NCBI GenBank assembly: GCA_965223695.1
Contig: CBDCXJ010000042.1
Span: forward strand, 15,199 to 79,198
Length of the DNA stretch: 64,000 nucleotides
Direction of reading: 5' to 3'
DNA from: JAUVPB01 sp965223695
Lineage (GTDB): Bacteria > Actinomycetota > Thermoleophilia > Gaiellales > Gaiellaceae
A program made the position numbers and the translations under genes. This document shows, in pieces, positions 49,534 to 58,250 of the stretch; positions within the stretch are counted from its first letter, which is position 1; every line of letters starts with the position of its first letter. The notes beneath the pieces are model-generated. The model saw only the letters and a list, made by a program, of their open reading frames with translations. It made no database searches and had not been told where the DNA came from.

Positions 49534-50379
49534 ATGGCTCAAGCACAAACCGACGCTCCCGTCCAGGCTCGCGCCAAGGCGAAGTACGTGCGCTCTACGC
49601 CGCGCAAGGCTCAGCTCGTGGTCGATCAGATCCGCGGCCTGCCCGTGCCCGAGGCCCGGACGGTTCTTGCATTCAGCAAGCGGGCGGCCGCGCGCGACAT
49701 CGAGAAGGTTCTCTCGTCAGCGGTCGCCAACGCCGAGGCCAACCACGACCTGATCGGCGACGAGATGTTCGTTCGCGAGGCCTACGTCGGTCAAGGGCCC
49801 GTCCTGAAGCGCTTTCGCGCACGCGCACGCGGGCGCGTGGGACGCATCCACAAGCGCACCTGTCACATCGTTGTGGGTCTAGCCGAGCTCGACGAGGAGC
49901 TGCGAGCGCTCTATGCCGAGCAGGCAGCGGCGCTTGCCGACCTGGCGCCGGAGCCGGCTGTCGCGGCCGACGCAGCTGACGACGCCGTCGATGCTGACGA
50001 GCCGGATGCCGAGGCTGAGGCCGGGGCGGAGGACGCTGACGACGCGGAGGCCGAGGAGCCTGAAGGCGAGCTCGACGATGACGCCGAGGCCGACGCAGCC
50101 GACGCAGTTGAGGCCGAAGAGGAATCCGAGCCCGCCGCTGCGGACGAGCCTGAAGCCGAGGCCGATGTCGAGCCGGCAGACGCTCCGGAGCCCGAAGCTG
50201 CCGACGAGCCCTACCCGGGCTACGCCGGGCACACCGCGAAGGAAGTGATCAAGGAAGTCGGCGAGCTGAGCGACGAGCAACTTGCCGCGGTCGCAGCGCA
50301 GGACGAGCGCGTCACTGTGCAGCGGGCGATCGAGAAGGAACAGGCGCGCCGCGCCGAGGCCACCGACGAGAAAGGCTAG
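49534..50379 (+). CDS. rplV: 50S ribosomal protein L22 with very long acidic C-terminal extension
   Basis: A 281-residue L22; the family is about 115. Residues 1-115 are the L22 core (AKYVRSTPRKAQLVVDQIRG; RIHKRTCHIVVG). About 115 residues dominated by Ala, Glu and Asp follow, then a compact helical end (YAGHTAKEVIKEVGELSDEQ; RVTVQRAIEKEQ). The end looks like a separate small domain on an acidic leash. The frame is continuous and shares base composition with neighbours. Confidence 0.93.
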   Translation: MAQAQTDAPVQARAKAKYVRSTPRKAQLVVDQIRGLPVPEARTVLAFSKRAAARDIEKVLSSAVANAEANHDLIGDEMFVREAYVGQGPVLKRFRARARGRVGRIHKRTCHIVVGLAELDEELRALYAEQAAALADLAPEPAVAADAADDAVDADEPDAEAEAGAEDADDAEAEEPEGELDDDAEADAADAVEAEEESEPAAADEPEAEADVEPADAPEPEAADEPYPGYAGHTAKEVIKEVGELSDEQLAAVAAQDERVTVQRAIEKEQARRAEATDEKG

Positions 50380-50389
50380 AGAGGGTTAG

Positions 50390-51436
50390 ATGGGGCAGAA
50401 GGTTCATCCTGGCGGCCTACGCGTAGGCGTCATCCACGACTGGAAATCGAACTGGTACACGGGGAAGAAGGATTTCCCGACGTTCCTACTTGAGGACGTC
50501 AAGATCCGCGAGCACATCTACGGCAAGCTCGAGCACGCCGGGCTCTCGGACATTCGCATCCAGAAGGACAAGCAGCGGATCACGATCGACATCTACACGG
50601 CGCGCCCGGGCATCGTGATCGGCAAGTCGGGCTCCGAGGTCGATGCGCTGCGCCGCGAGATCCACGCGCTGACCCGCAAGAACGTCCACATCAACATCAA
50701 CGAGATCAAGCGGCCCGAGCTCGACGCCAAGCTGGTCGCGCAGTCGGTGGCCGAGCAGCTCGCAAACCGCGTCGCGTTCAGACGGGCGATGAAGCGCTCG
50801 CTCGCCTCGGCGATGCGGTCCGGCGCCGAAGGCGTCCGGATCCAGTGCGGCGGACGCCTCGGCGGAACCGAGATGTCGCGCTCCGAGAGCTACTCGGAGG
50901 GCCGCGTGCCGCTCCACACCCTCCGCGCCGACATCGACTACGGCTTCATCGAGGCGAAGACCACCTACGGCCGGATCGGCGTCAAGGTCTGGATCAACAA
51001 GGGCGAGATCATGCCCGAGGGCTTCCAGGGCTTCGACGAGTCGGCCGGTGCACAGGGGCGCCTCGGCGAGCAGGATCAGGCGCGGCGACTTGGCGCGCGC
51101 CTCCGCGAGGGGCTCGGCGCCACCCGAGAGGGGCGGCGCGGAGGGCCAGATCGCGAAGGTCTCGGGCCGGTCCGGAAGCGCAAGCGGGGCGATCGTCGTC
51201 GCGGCCGTGGCAAGGACGATGCGCCAGCGCCGGACGCGGCAGAGACGGGTGGCGACAGCGCACCCGCGGGCGACCCACCCGCGAGCTCGCCGGTCGCAAG
51301 CGAGAAGTCCGATGCGAAGGCGGCTCCGGAGGCAGCTCCGAAGAAGCCGCCAGACGCAGAGAAGTCCACGCCAGCAGATTCCGGCGACAAGGACGGGAAC
51401 GGAACAGCCACTCCTGAGGGCGGTGCGAGTAGCTAG
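50390..51436 (+). CDS. rpsC: 30S ribosomal protein S3 with long C-terminal extension
   Basis: A 348-residue S3; the family is about 210-240. The KH domain has GIVIGKSGSEVDALR and the C-terminal domain ends near VWINKGEIMPEGF. About 130 further residues follow, first Arg/Gly-rich, then Pro/Ala/Asp/Lys-rich. The start is ATG 50390 after GAGAGGGTTAG. The stop shares its last base with the rplP GTG. Confidence 0.94.
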   Translation: MGQKVHPGGLRVGVIHDWKSNWYTGKKDFPTFLLEDVKIREHIYGKLEHAGLSDIRIQKDKQRITIDIYTARPGIVIGKSGSEVDALRREIHALTRKNVHININEIKRPELDAKLVAQSVAEQLANRVAFRRAMKRSLASAMRSGAEGVRIQCGGRLGGTEMSRSESYSEGRVPLHTLRADIDYGFIEAKTTYGRIGVKVWINKGEIMPEGFQGFDESAGAQGRLGEQDQARRLGARLREGLGATREGRRGGPDREGLGPVRKRKRGDRRRGRGKDDAPAPDAAETGGDSAPAGDPPASSPVASEKSDAKAAPEAAPKKPPDAEKSTPADSGDKDGNGTATPEGGASS

Positions 51437-51861
51437 TGCTCTCTCCCCGCCGCAGCAGATACCGACGCCAGCATCGCGGGCGGCGCCGAGGCTTCGCCAA
51501 GGGCCAGCAGACGGTCACGTCAGGCGACTACGGCATCAAGGCACTCGAGCCAGGTTGGCTCACCAGCCGGCAGATCGAGGCCGCTCGTGTAGCGATGACG
51601 CGCCATATCCGCCGCGGCGGCAAGGTGTGGATCAATCTCTTCCCGGACAAGCCCGTCACGCAGAAGCCCGCCGAGACTCGCATGGGCTCCGGCAAGGGCT
51701 CGCCCGAGTACTGGGTCGCGGTCGTCAAGCCGGGACGCGTGATGTTCGAGCTCGCCGGCGTCGACGAGCCGCTGGCGCGTGAGGCGGCACGCCTCGCCAG
51801 CATGAAGCTTCCCATCAAGACGAAGTTCGTCAAGCGAGAGGCTGATCTCTTTGAAGGCTAA
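51436..51861 (+). CDS. rplP: 50S ribosomal protein L16
   Basis: A 141-residue L16 from GTG 51436 (LSPRRSRYRRQHRGRRRG; RMGSGKGSPEYWVAVVKPG). Organises the tRNA A-site on 23S rRNA. It overlaps rpmC by 11 bases. Confidence 0.96.
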   Translation: MLSPRRSRYRRQHRGRRRGFAKGQQTVTSGDYGIKALEPGWLTSRQIEAARVAMTRHIRRGGKVWINLFPDKPVTQKPAETRMGSGKGSPEYWVAVVKPGRVMFELAGVDEPLAREAARLASMKLPIKTKFVKREADLFEG

Positions 51862-52057
51862 GGAACTGAGGAAGATGACCGATGACGAGCTCGCCGAGCA
51901 GCTCTCGGAGGCGCGTGAGGAGCTCTTCAACCTGCGCTTCCAGGACGCGACGGGCGCGCTCGACAACACCGCGCAGCTGGGAACAGCAAAGAGAGAGATC
52001 GCTCGGATCCTGACGGTGCAGACCGAACGCGAGCACGGGATGGAGCGGGCACAGTGA
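51851..52057 (+). CDS. rpmC: 50S ribosomal protein L29
   Basis: A 68-residue L29 from TTG 51851 (KAKELRKMTDDELAEQLSEA; FNLRFQDATGAL). Normal length. The TTG lies inside rplP, so initiation probably depends on coupling. Confidence 0.93.
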   Translation: MKAKELRKMTDDELAEQLSEAREELFNLRFQDATGALDNTAQLGTAKREIARILTVQTEREHGMERAQ

Positions 52058-52599
52058 TGTTCGACGAGGAGAAGGAAGAGGTCGAGGAGACCGAGGCTGC
52101 GGACGAGGGGCCGGAGGCCAAGGCCGACGAGGCAGACGACGCTGCAGACGAGGAGCCCGACCCCAAGGCTGACGAGGCAGACTCGGAGCCAGAGGCCACC
52201 GAGCCGCCGCCACCGCCCGCGAGACCGACCCGCAAGAAGCGCACGCCCGAGCAGAAAGCCGCTCGGCGCGCGCTGCGCAAGCGCAGGCGAGTCGAGGCGC
52301 GGCCGTCGGACCGCAAGCCGATCGTCCGGATTCCGAAGCCGGAGAGGCCGCGCGCCGCCCGCAAGGAGCGCGTCGGCGTCGTGGTTTCTGACGCGATGGA
52401 GCGCACCATCACCGTCCGCGTCGAGCGCACGTTCCCGCACCAGCGCTACGGCAAAGTCGTCAGGCGCTCGAGCACGTTCTCGGTCCACGATGCCGAAAAC
52501 GCTGCGTCGGTCGGCGACCGCGTCCGCATCGTCGAGACGCGGCCGATCTCGAAGACGAAGCGCTGGCGGCTTGCCGAGGTTCTGGAGGGCGCTCGGTGA
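52054..52599 (+). CDS. rpsQ: 30S ribosomal protein S17 with acidic N-terminal extension
   Basis: A 181-residue S17; the usual length is 80-90. The core is the last 80 residues (KERVGVVVSDAMERTITVRV; ISKTKRWRLAEVLE). Before it come about 60 Glu/Asp/Ala residues and a 35-residue Arg/Lys stretch. Starts available are GTG 52054 and ATG 52057; none is closer to the core in a sensible position, and rpmC stops at 52057, so the extension is likely real. Confidence 0.92.
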   Translation: MMFDEEKEEVEETEAADEGPEAKADEADDAADEEPDPKADEADSEPEATEPPPPPARPTRKKRTPEQKAARRALRKRRRVEARPSDRKPIVRIPKPERPRAARKERVGVVVSDAMERTITVRVERTFPHQRYGKVVRRSSTFSVHDAENAASVGDRVRIVETRPISKTKRWRLAEVLEGAR

Positions 52600-52964
52600 T
52601 CCAGCAGGAATCCCGCCTGCGCGTGGCCGACAACACCGGCGCCCGCGAGCTCCTGTGCATCCGTGTGCTCGGCGGCTCACGCCGTCGCTACGCGCGCGTT
52701 GGCGACGTCATCGTCGGCACGGTGAAGCACGCCGCGCCTCAGGGCGCCGTCAAGAAGGGCGAGGTCGTCCGTGCTGTTGTCGTTCGTACGCGCAAGCCGT
52801 TCTCGCGCGGTGATGGCACCTCGATCGCATTCGACGAGAACGCCGCGGTGATCATCGACGAGCAGCAGAACCCGCGTGGCACCCGCATCTTTGGCCCGGT
52901 GGCGCGCGAGCTCCGCGACAAGAACTTCATGAAGATCGTCAGCCTCGCACCGGAGGTCTTGTGA
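52596..52964 (+). CDS. rplN: 50S ribosomal protein L14
   Basis: A 122-residue L14 from GTG 52596 (IQQESRLRVADNTGARELLC; KKGEVVRAVVVRT). Normal length. The stop overlaps the next start. Confidence 0.96.
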   Translation: MIQQESRLRVADNTGARELLCIRVLGGSRRRYARVGDVIVGTVKHAAPQGAVKKGEVVRAVVVRTRKPFSRGDGTSIAFDENAAVIIDEQQNPRGTRIFGPVARELRDKNFMKIVSLAPEVL

Positions 52965-53338
52965 TGGCACGAGCTCGACTCCGCATCCGAAAAGGCGACG
53001 TCGTCGAGGTGATCGCGGGCAAGGAGAAGGGCAAGCGCGGCACCGTGCTCGAGGCCGACCCACGTCGCAGCCGGGTCACTGTCGAGAACCTCAATCTCTC
53101 GAAGAAGCACCAGCGCCCGCGGCCCATGCGCGACTCGAGTCGGATGGGCCAGCAGCAGATCGACCCGGGCGGGGTCATCGACCTGGCGTCGCCGATCCCC
53201 GTGTCGAACGTGATGCTCGTCTGCCCCTCGTGCGATCGGCCGACTCGCGTCAAGCATGGGATCGAGGAGATCAAGGGCGCCGACGCGAAGGTGCGAGTCT
53301 GCAGCCGCGCCGATTGCGGCAAGGGAGTCGACCGGTGA
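52964..53338 (+). CDS. rplX: 50S ribosomal protein L24
   Basis: A 124-residue L24 with the KOW motif RIRKGDVVEVIAGKEKGKRG. The C-terminal part has CPSC and CSRADC, suggesting a zinc site. ATG 52964 shares a base with the rplN stop; GTG 52961 is one codon earlier. Confidence 0.95.
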   Translation: MARARLRIRKGDVVEVIAGKEKGKRGTVLEADPRRSRVTVENLNLSKKHQRPRPMRDSSRMGQQQIDPGGVIDLASPIPVSNVMLVCPSCDRPTRVKHGIEEIKGADAKVRVCSRADCGKGVDR

Positions 53339-53898
53339 GCGACAACGGCTATTCGCCACGGCTCAAGGTCGCCTACGAGCAGGAGATCCGCCCGCAGCTC
53401 CAGAGCGAGCTCGGGCTGGGATCGGTCATGCAGGTCCCCCGGGTCGAGAAGATCACGCTCAACATGGGTGTCGGCGACGCGAAGGTCAGCGCCAAGCTTC
53501 TCGACTCGGCCATCGAGGAGCTCTCGATCATCGCGGGGCAGCGGGCGCAGATCAGGCGGGCGCGCAAGTCGATCGCCGCTTTCAAGCTTCGCGAGGAAAT
53601 GCCGATCGGAGCGCGCGTGACGCTGCGCGGTGCCCGCATGTACGAATTCCTCGATCGCCTCGTATCGGTGGCGCTCCCACGGATTCGTGACTTTCGTGGC
53701 CTCACTGTGAAGAGCTTCGACGGGCGCGGCAACTACTCGCTCGGCATTCGCGAGCAAATCATCTTCCCCGAGATCGACTACGACGCTGTCGACACGATCC
53801 GTGGGCTCGACGTCGCGATCACGACGAGCGCGGCAGACGACCCCCAGGGCATCGCACTGCTCAAACAGCTCGGCCTCCCGTTTCGGGACGCGGAGTAA
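53335..53898 (+). CDS. rplE: 50S ribosomal protein L5
   Basis: A 187-residue L5 from GTG 53335 (PRLKVAYEQEIRPQLQ; VEKITLNMGVGDAK). Binds 5S rRNA. GTGA overlap with the rplX stop. Confidence 0.96.
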   Translation: MSDNGYSPRLKVAYEQEIRPQLQSELGLGSVMQVPRVEKITLNMGVGDAKVSAKLLDSAIEELSIIAGQRAQIRRARKSIAAFKLREEMPIGARVTLRGARMYEFLDRLVSVALPRIRDFRGLTVKSFDGRGNYSLGIREQIIFPEIDYDAVDTIRGLDVAITTSAADDPQGIALLKQLGLPFRDAE

Positions 53899-53918
53899 GG
53901 CGCACACAAAGGAGACCG

Positions 53919-54104
53919 ATGGCCAAGAAGAGCCTCATCGTGAAACAGGCGCGACCCGTCAAGTACAAGACGCGGGCCTACACCCGTTGCAACCGCTGCG
54001 GCCGCCCACGCGCCGTGTACCGCAAGTTCGGCCTCTGCCGAATCTGCTTGCGCGAACTCGCCCATGATGGGGTCATTCCTGGCATGACGAAGTCGTCCTG
54101 GTAG
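53919..54104 (+). CDS. rpsZ: 30S ribosomal protein S14, type Z
   Basis: A 61-residue zinc-binding S14 with CNRCGRPRAVYRKFGLCRIC, the short type found in actinobacteria and firmicutes. Typical length. Confidence 0.96.
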   Translation: MAKKSLIVKQARPVKYKTRAYTRCNRCGRPRAVYRKFGLCRICLRELAHDGVIPGMTKSSW

Positions 54105-54172
54105 CCCAATGAAAACCACCCGACGCGATAACTCCAGTCGCCCACATGGGCGCGACAACGGGGGTGTCAACC

Positions 54173-54568
54173 GTGCTGACTGATCCGGTCGCCGACATGC
54201 TCACGCGCATTCGCAACGCCAATCAGGCGCTGCAGGAGACGGTCGAGATGCCCAACTCGCGGCTGAAGTCGGATATCGCGCAGCTGCTCAAGGACGAGGG
54301 CTATATCGACAGCTTCCGCGTCGCCAGCGGCTCGAGCTTCGACACGCTGACCGTGGTCTTGCGCTTCGGTGAGAATCGCGAGAGGGTGATCAACGGGCTC
54401 AAGCGCGTCTCGAAGCCCGGGCGGCGGATTTATGCGCGCAAGGAGCGGCTTCCGCGGGTCCTCGGCGGCATGGGCACCGCGGTCATCTCGACCTCGAAGG
54501 GCATCATGTCGGGGCGGCGCGCGGAGGAGTTGGGCATTGGCGGCGAAGTCGTGTGCTTCGTCTGGTGA
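54173..54568 (+). CDS. rpsH: 30S ribosomal protein S8
   Basis: A 131-residue S8 from GTG 54173 (LTDPVADMLTRIRNANQ; ISTSKGIMSGRRAEELGIGG). The family length of about 132 decides this start over an earlier in-frame ATG. Binds the central domain of 16S rRNA and can repress the spc operon. Confidence 0.95.
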   Translation: MLTDPVADMLTRIRNANQALQETVEMPNSRLKSDIAQLLKDEGYIDSFRVASGSSFDTLTVVLRFGENRERVINGLKRVSKPGRRIYARKERLPRVLGGMGTAVISTSKGIMSGRRAEELGIGGEVVCFVW

Positions 54569-54601
54569 CCGGCTGACGAGGACAGAGACCACCCGAGAGC
54601 T

Positions 54602-55135
54602 ATGAGTCGAATCGGAAACACACCCATCGAGATTCCTGACGGCGTCGAGGTCGCGCTCGCGTCAGGCCAGGTCCGTGTCAAGGGCCCGCTCGGCGAGCTC
54701 GAGCAGAACACGCCGGATCGGATCGCGATCGAGCAGGAGAACAGCACGCTCACGTTCACGCGCCCGAGCGAGCGCGGCAGCGACCGTGCGCTGCACGGGC
54801 TGACACGAACTCTGGTCGCGAACATGGTCGAAGGCGTGACGAAGGGCTTCGAGAAGACGCTCGAGATCCATGGAGTCGGCTACCGGGCCGCGCTGAGCGG
54901 CTCCTCGGTCGAGTTCGCGCTGGGTTTTTCGCACCCGGTCAAGGTCGATCCTCCCGCGGGGATCACGTTCGAGCTACCCGAGCAGACCGTCGTCATCATC
55001 AAGGGCATCGACAAGCAGAAGGTCGGCCAGGTGGCGTCTGACCTGCGCGCGATTCGCCCGCCCGAGCCCTACAAGGGCAAGGGGATTCGTTACCGCGGCG
55101 AGTACGTGCGCCGCAAGGTTGGGAAGCGCGCATGA
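54602..55135 (+). CDS. rplF: 50S ribosomal protein L6
   Basis: A 177-residue L6 (MSRIGNTPIEIPDGVEV; RPPEPYKGKGIRYRGEYV). Normal length. ATGA overlap with rplR. Confidence 0.96.
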   Translation: MSRIGNTPIEIPDGVEVALASGQVRVKGPLGELEQNTPDRIAIEQENSTLTFTRPSERGSDRALHGLTRTLVANMVEGVTKGFEKTLEIHGVGYRAALSGSSVEFALGFSHPVKVDPPAGITFELPEQTVVIIKGIDKQKVGQVASDLRAIRPPEPYKGKGIRYRGEYVRRKVGKRA

Positions 55136-55491
55136 CCGTCCTCAGCAAGCGTCAGCTGCGCGAGCGGCGTCACCGTCGTGTTCGCGGTCGCGTGAGCGGC
55201 ACTGGCGAGCGGCCGAGGCTGTGCGTGTCGCGCTCCAACCGTGGAATCTTCGCGCAGCTGATCGATGATGACTCCGGCAAGACCGTGGCGTCGGCCAACT
55301 GGGTGACGCTGCGAAAACAGGGACAGGCAGGCTCGAAGATGGAGCAGGCCGCGCTCGTCGGCAAGCAGCTCGCCGAGATCGCGCGTGCCGAGGGAGTCGA
55401 CGAGATCGTCTTCGACCGCGGTGGCTACCTCTATCACGGTCGAGTCAAGGCGCTGGCAGACGCCGCGCGTGAAGGAGGGCTTCGGTTTTGA
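55132..55491 (+). CDS. rplR: 50S ribosomal protein L18
   Basis: A 119-residue L18 (RERRHRRVRGRVSGTGERPR; FDRGGYLYHGRVKALADAAR). Binds 5S rRNA. The stop overlaps the TTG of rpsE. Confidence 0.96.
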   Translation: MTVLSKRQLRERRHRRVRGRVSGTGERPRLCVSRSNRGIFAQLIDDDSGKTVASANWVTLRKQGQAGSKMEQAALVGKQLAEIARAEGVDEIVFDRGGYLYHGRVKALADAAREGGLRF

Positions 55492-56060
55492 ACGGCAGGT
55501 CGAACGGTGGCAAGGATCAGCGCGAGCTGAAAGAGCGAGTGGTCGAGATCAATCGCGTCGCGAAGGTAGTCAAGGGCGGCAGGCGTTTCTCGTTCACGGC
55601 GCTCGTGGTTGTTGGCGACGAGGTCGACCGCGTCGGCGTCGGCTATGGGAAGGCACGCGAGGTACCCCTCGCGATCGCAAAAGCGGTCGACGACGCGAAG
55701 AAGAACGTGTTCCAGGTACCGCGCCACCATGCGACCATCACGCACGAGATCATCGGGCGCTCTGACGCGGCTCGCGTGCTGCTGCGTCCGGCGAGCCCCG
55801 GTACGGGCGTCATCGCGGGCGGCGGCGTCCGCGCCGTTCTCGAGCTGGCTGGGATCCGCGACATCCTGGCAAAGAGCCTTGGGACGACGAACCCCATCAA
55901 CATGTTGAAAGCGACCGTGAACGCTCTCCAGTCGCTGAAGCGCCCCGAGGACGTGGCCCGGATTCGTGGCAAGACGGTCGAGGAAGTGCTACCGAAACGG
56001 CGCGTGGATGCCGAAGAGTCAGGCAATGGCGAAGACGCTCAAGATAACGCAGACGCGTAG
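55488..56060 (+). CDS. rpsE: 30S ribosomal protein S5
   Basis: A 190-residue S5 from TTG 55488. The dsRNA-binding part is ELKERVVEINRVAKVVKGGR and the second domain has GTGVIAGGGVRAVLELAGI. The acidic C-terminus overlaps rpmD by 35 bases, more than other overlaps here. Confidence 0.95.
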   Translation: MNGRSNGGKDQRELKERVVEINRVAKVVKGGRRFSFTALVVVGDEVDRVGVGYGKAREVPLAIAKAVDDAKKNVFQVPRHHATITHEIIGRSDAARVLLRPASPGTGVIAGGGVRAVLELAGIRDILAKSLGTTNPINMLKATVNALQSLKRPEDVARIRGKTVEEVLPKRRVDAEESGNGEDAQDNADA

Positions 56061-56211
56061 CAAGGTCGGGCAGTCACAGAAGCACCGCGGCACGCTCCGC
56101 GCGCTTGGGCTGAAGCGCATCGGTCGCTCGGTTGAACGGGAAGAGAGCCCACAGCTCGAGGGTATGCTGCGGAAGGTCCGTCATCTCGTAGAGGTGGAGG
56201 AAGTGTCGTGA
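56026..56211 (+). CDS. rpmD: 50S ribosomal protein L30
   Basis: A 61-residue L30 (AKTLKITQTRSKVGQSQKHR; TLRALGLKRIGRSVE). ATG 56026 lies inside the end of rpsE; an earlier in-frame ATG would add a non-family leader. Confidence 0.94.
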   Translation: MAKTLKITQTRSKVGQSQKHRGTLRALGLKRIGRSVEREESPQLEGMLRKVRHLVEVEEVS

Positions 56212-56909
56212 CGCCCAGCCCTGACACGACCGAGACCGAGGCGCTCGACGCCGAGGATCTCTCGCTGACATCGATCAGACCGGCGCAAAAGCGCCGCTCG
56301 CGCAAGCGGATCGGCCGCGGCATGGGCTCGGGCAAGGGTCGTTACAGCGGTCGGGGAATCAAGGGGCAGAAGTCACGGTCGGGCTCGCACAAGATGCGAC
56401 CCGGATTCGAGGGCGGCCAGATGCCCATCTACATGCGCTTGCCCAAGCAGCGCGGCTCGACGTCGAAGGACGCCATGCCGATCGGGCCGCATCGCACCTC
56501 GACGCAACCGGTGAACGTCCGCGACCTCGAGCGCGTTTTCGCCGACGGCGACAAGGTTACGCTCGACGCTCTCGTCGAGAAGGGCATCCTCAAGAACCTG
56601 CGTACCGACGTGAAGCTGCTCGGCGACGGCGATCTCACGAAGGCGCTCACCGTCACGGTCCACCGTGCATCGGCGACTGCCAGGGAGAAGATCGGCGCAG
56701 CGGGCGGCAGCGTGACCGAGCTCAAGGACGCGAAGCGCAAGAAGCGCCGACGCCGACGCCGCGCGGCGCCCGCCGGCGACAGCGATGGCGCGGCCGCCGA
56801 GCCCGATGAGGCCCCAGAGGGCGAGACGACGGCGGAGCCGGATAACGAGCCTGCAGCCGAGTCAGCGGACGCGACCGACGCGGACGCTGGCGAGGCTGGC
56901 GACGACTAG
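56208..56909 (+). CDS. rplO: 50S ribosomal protein L15 with N- and C-terminal extensions
   Basis: A 233-residue L15; the family is about 145. The core starts at RKRIGRGMGSGKGRYSGRG and includes GFEGGQMPIYMRLPKQRG. A 30-residue acidic leader precedes it, and an Arg cluster plus an Ala/Glu/Asp tail of about 65 residues follow. GTG 56208 overlaps the rpmD stop. secY follows after a repeat-bearing gap. Confidence 0.93.
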   Translation: MTPSPDTTETEALDAEDLSLTSIRPAQKRRSRKRIGRGMGSGKGRYSGRGIKGQKSRSGSHKMRPGFEGGQMPIYMRLPKQRGSTSKDAMPIGPHRTSTQPVNVRDLERVFADGDKVTLDALVEKGILKNLRTDVKLLGDGDLTKALTVTVHRASATAREKIGAAGGSVTELKDAKRKKRRRRRRAAPAGDSDGAAAEPDEAPEGETTAEPDNEPAAESADATDADAGEAGDD

Positions 56910-56915
56910 ATGAAC

Positions 56916-56967
56916 CTGCTTGGTCTCAGCCAGTCCCAGACCCACGAAATCGTGGAATCAACCATCT
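56916..56967 (+). repeat. Dispersed repeat unit (third 13-mer copy) between rplO and secY
   Basis: CTGCTTGGTCTCA (56916-56928) and GGAATCAACCATCT (56954-56967) occur in the same order and nearly the same spacing as in the right arm of the palindrome at 7853-8022 (7970-7982 and 8011-8022). CCACG-AAAT-CGTGG between them forms a small hairpin. The unit ends one base before the secY ATG. Confidence 0.75.
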
Positions 56968-56968
56968 G

Positions 56969-58222
56969 ATGATCGACTGGCTCGCCAATGCCTGGCGCGT
57001 ACCGGAGCTTCGCAAGCGCCTGCTCTTTACGGCCGGGATTCTCGTGCTCTACCGGCTAGGAACCTGGCTGCCTGCGCCGGGCGTCAACCCCGACGAGATC
57101 GAGCGCTACCTGAACAGCCAGTCGGGCACCGTCCTCAACCTGCTGAACATCTTCTCGGGCGGCGCGCTTTCGCAGTTCGCGATCTTTGCGCTCGGGATCA
57201 TGCCCTACATCACGGCGTCGATCATCATGCAGCTGATGACGGTCGTCATCCCGAAGCTCGAGCAGCTTCAGAAAGAGGGCGAGGCCGGGTACGCGAAGAT
57301 CAACCAGTACACGCGCTACTCGACGGTCGGTCTCGCGGCCGTACAGGCGGCGGGCTTCACCTTCCTCTTCAACCGAAACGGCGCGCTCGAACTCACTGCC
57401 GGCCGTGTCGTGCTGTTGATCGTCTCGCTGACGGCCGGCACGACGCTGCTCATGTGGATGGGCGAGCTGATTACCAAGCGCGGCATCGGCAACGGCATCT
57501 CGCTTCTGATCTTCGCCTCGATCCTGGCCGGCCTCCCCGGCGGGATCCGGGTCTGGTTCGAGGGTGGGCCGTTCGAGCGGTTGATCTTCCCGCTGCTGGC
57601 GCTGGTCATCATCGTCGCGGTGGTCTTCGTGCAGGAAGGCCAGCGAAAGATCCCGATTCAGTACGCCAAGCGTCAGGTCGGGCGACGGATGACCCAGGGC
57701 GGCTCGACCTACATGCCGTTGCGCGTGAACATGGCCGGCGTCATCCCGATCATCTTCGCCGCAGCGATCATGGCCTTCCCGCCGACGGTCGCCCAGTTCT
57801 TCCCGAGCACGCAGACCTTCATCAACAACAACTTCCTGCCCACCGACTGGACGTTTGTCGTGATCCAGGCGTTCTTCATCGTGGTGTTCACGTTCTTCTA
57901 CACGGCGGTCCAGTTCAACCCCGTCGACCAGGCCGACAACTTACGCAAGAACGGCGGCTACATCCCCGGCATCAGACCAGGGCCGCCGACGGCCCAGTAC
58001 CTCGACCGTGTTCTGACGCGTCTAACGCTGCCTGGAGCGCTTTGGCTCGCGCTCGTCGCGACGCTCCCGACGCTGGCAATTCGCTACGGCGGCTTCTCGC
58101 AGTCGACGTCGGCTGCCCTCGGCGGCACCTCGATCCTGATCGTCGTCGGCGTTGCGCTCGACACGATGCGCCAGATGGAGTCGCAGATGATGATGCGCCA
58201 CTACGAGGGCTTCCTCAAGTAG
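56969..58222 (+). CDS. secY: Preprotein translocase subunit SecY
   Basis: A 417-residue channel protein with ten transmembrane segments. Recognisable parts include LGTWLPAPGVN, GGALSQFAIFALGIMPYITA, YTRYSTVGLAAVQA and the late cytoplasmic loop with VDQADNLRKNGGYIPGIRPG. The secY-adk-map order is standard. The gene is preceded by a dispersed repeat, which leaves little room for a normal ribosome-binding site. Confidence 0.96.
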   Translation: MIDWLANAWRVPELRKRLLFTAGILVLYRLGTWLPAPGVNPDEIERYLNSQSGTVLNLLNIFSGGALSQFAIFALGIMPYITASIIMQLMTVVIPKLEQLQKEGEAGYAKINQYTRYSTVGLAAVQAAGFTFLFNRNGALELTAGRVVLLIVSLTAGTTLLMWMGELITKRGIGNGISLLIFASILAGLPGGIRVWFEGGPFERLIFPLLALVIIVAVVFVQEGQRKIPIQYAKRQVGRRMTQGGSTYMPLRVNMAGVIPIIFAAAIMAFPPTVAQFFPSTQTFINNNFLPTDWTFVVIQAFFIVVFTFFYTAVQFNPVDQADNLRKNGGYIPGIRPGPPTAQYLDRVLTRLTLPGALWLALVATLPTLAIRYGGFSQSTSAALGGTSILIVVGVALDTMRQMESQMMMRHYEGFLK

Positions 58223-58250
58223 CGCGCGCCGCCTGCGAGCCAAACCGAAC

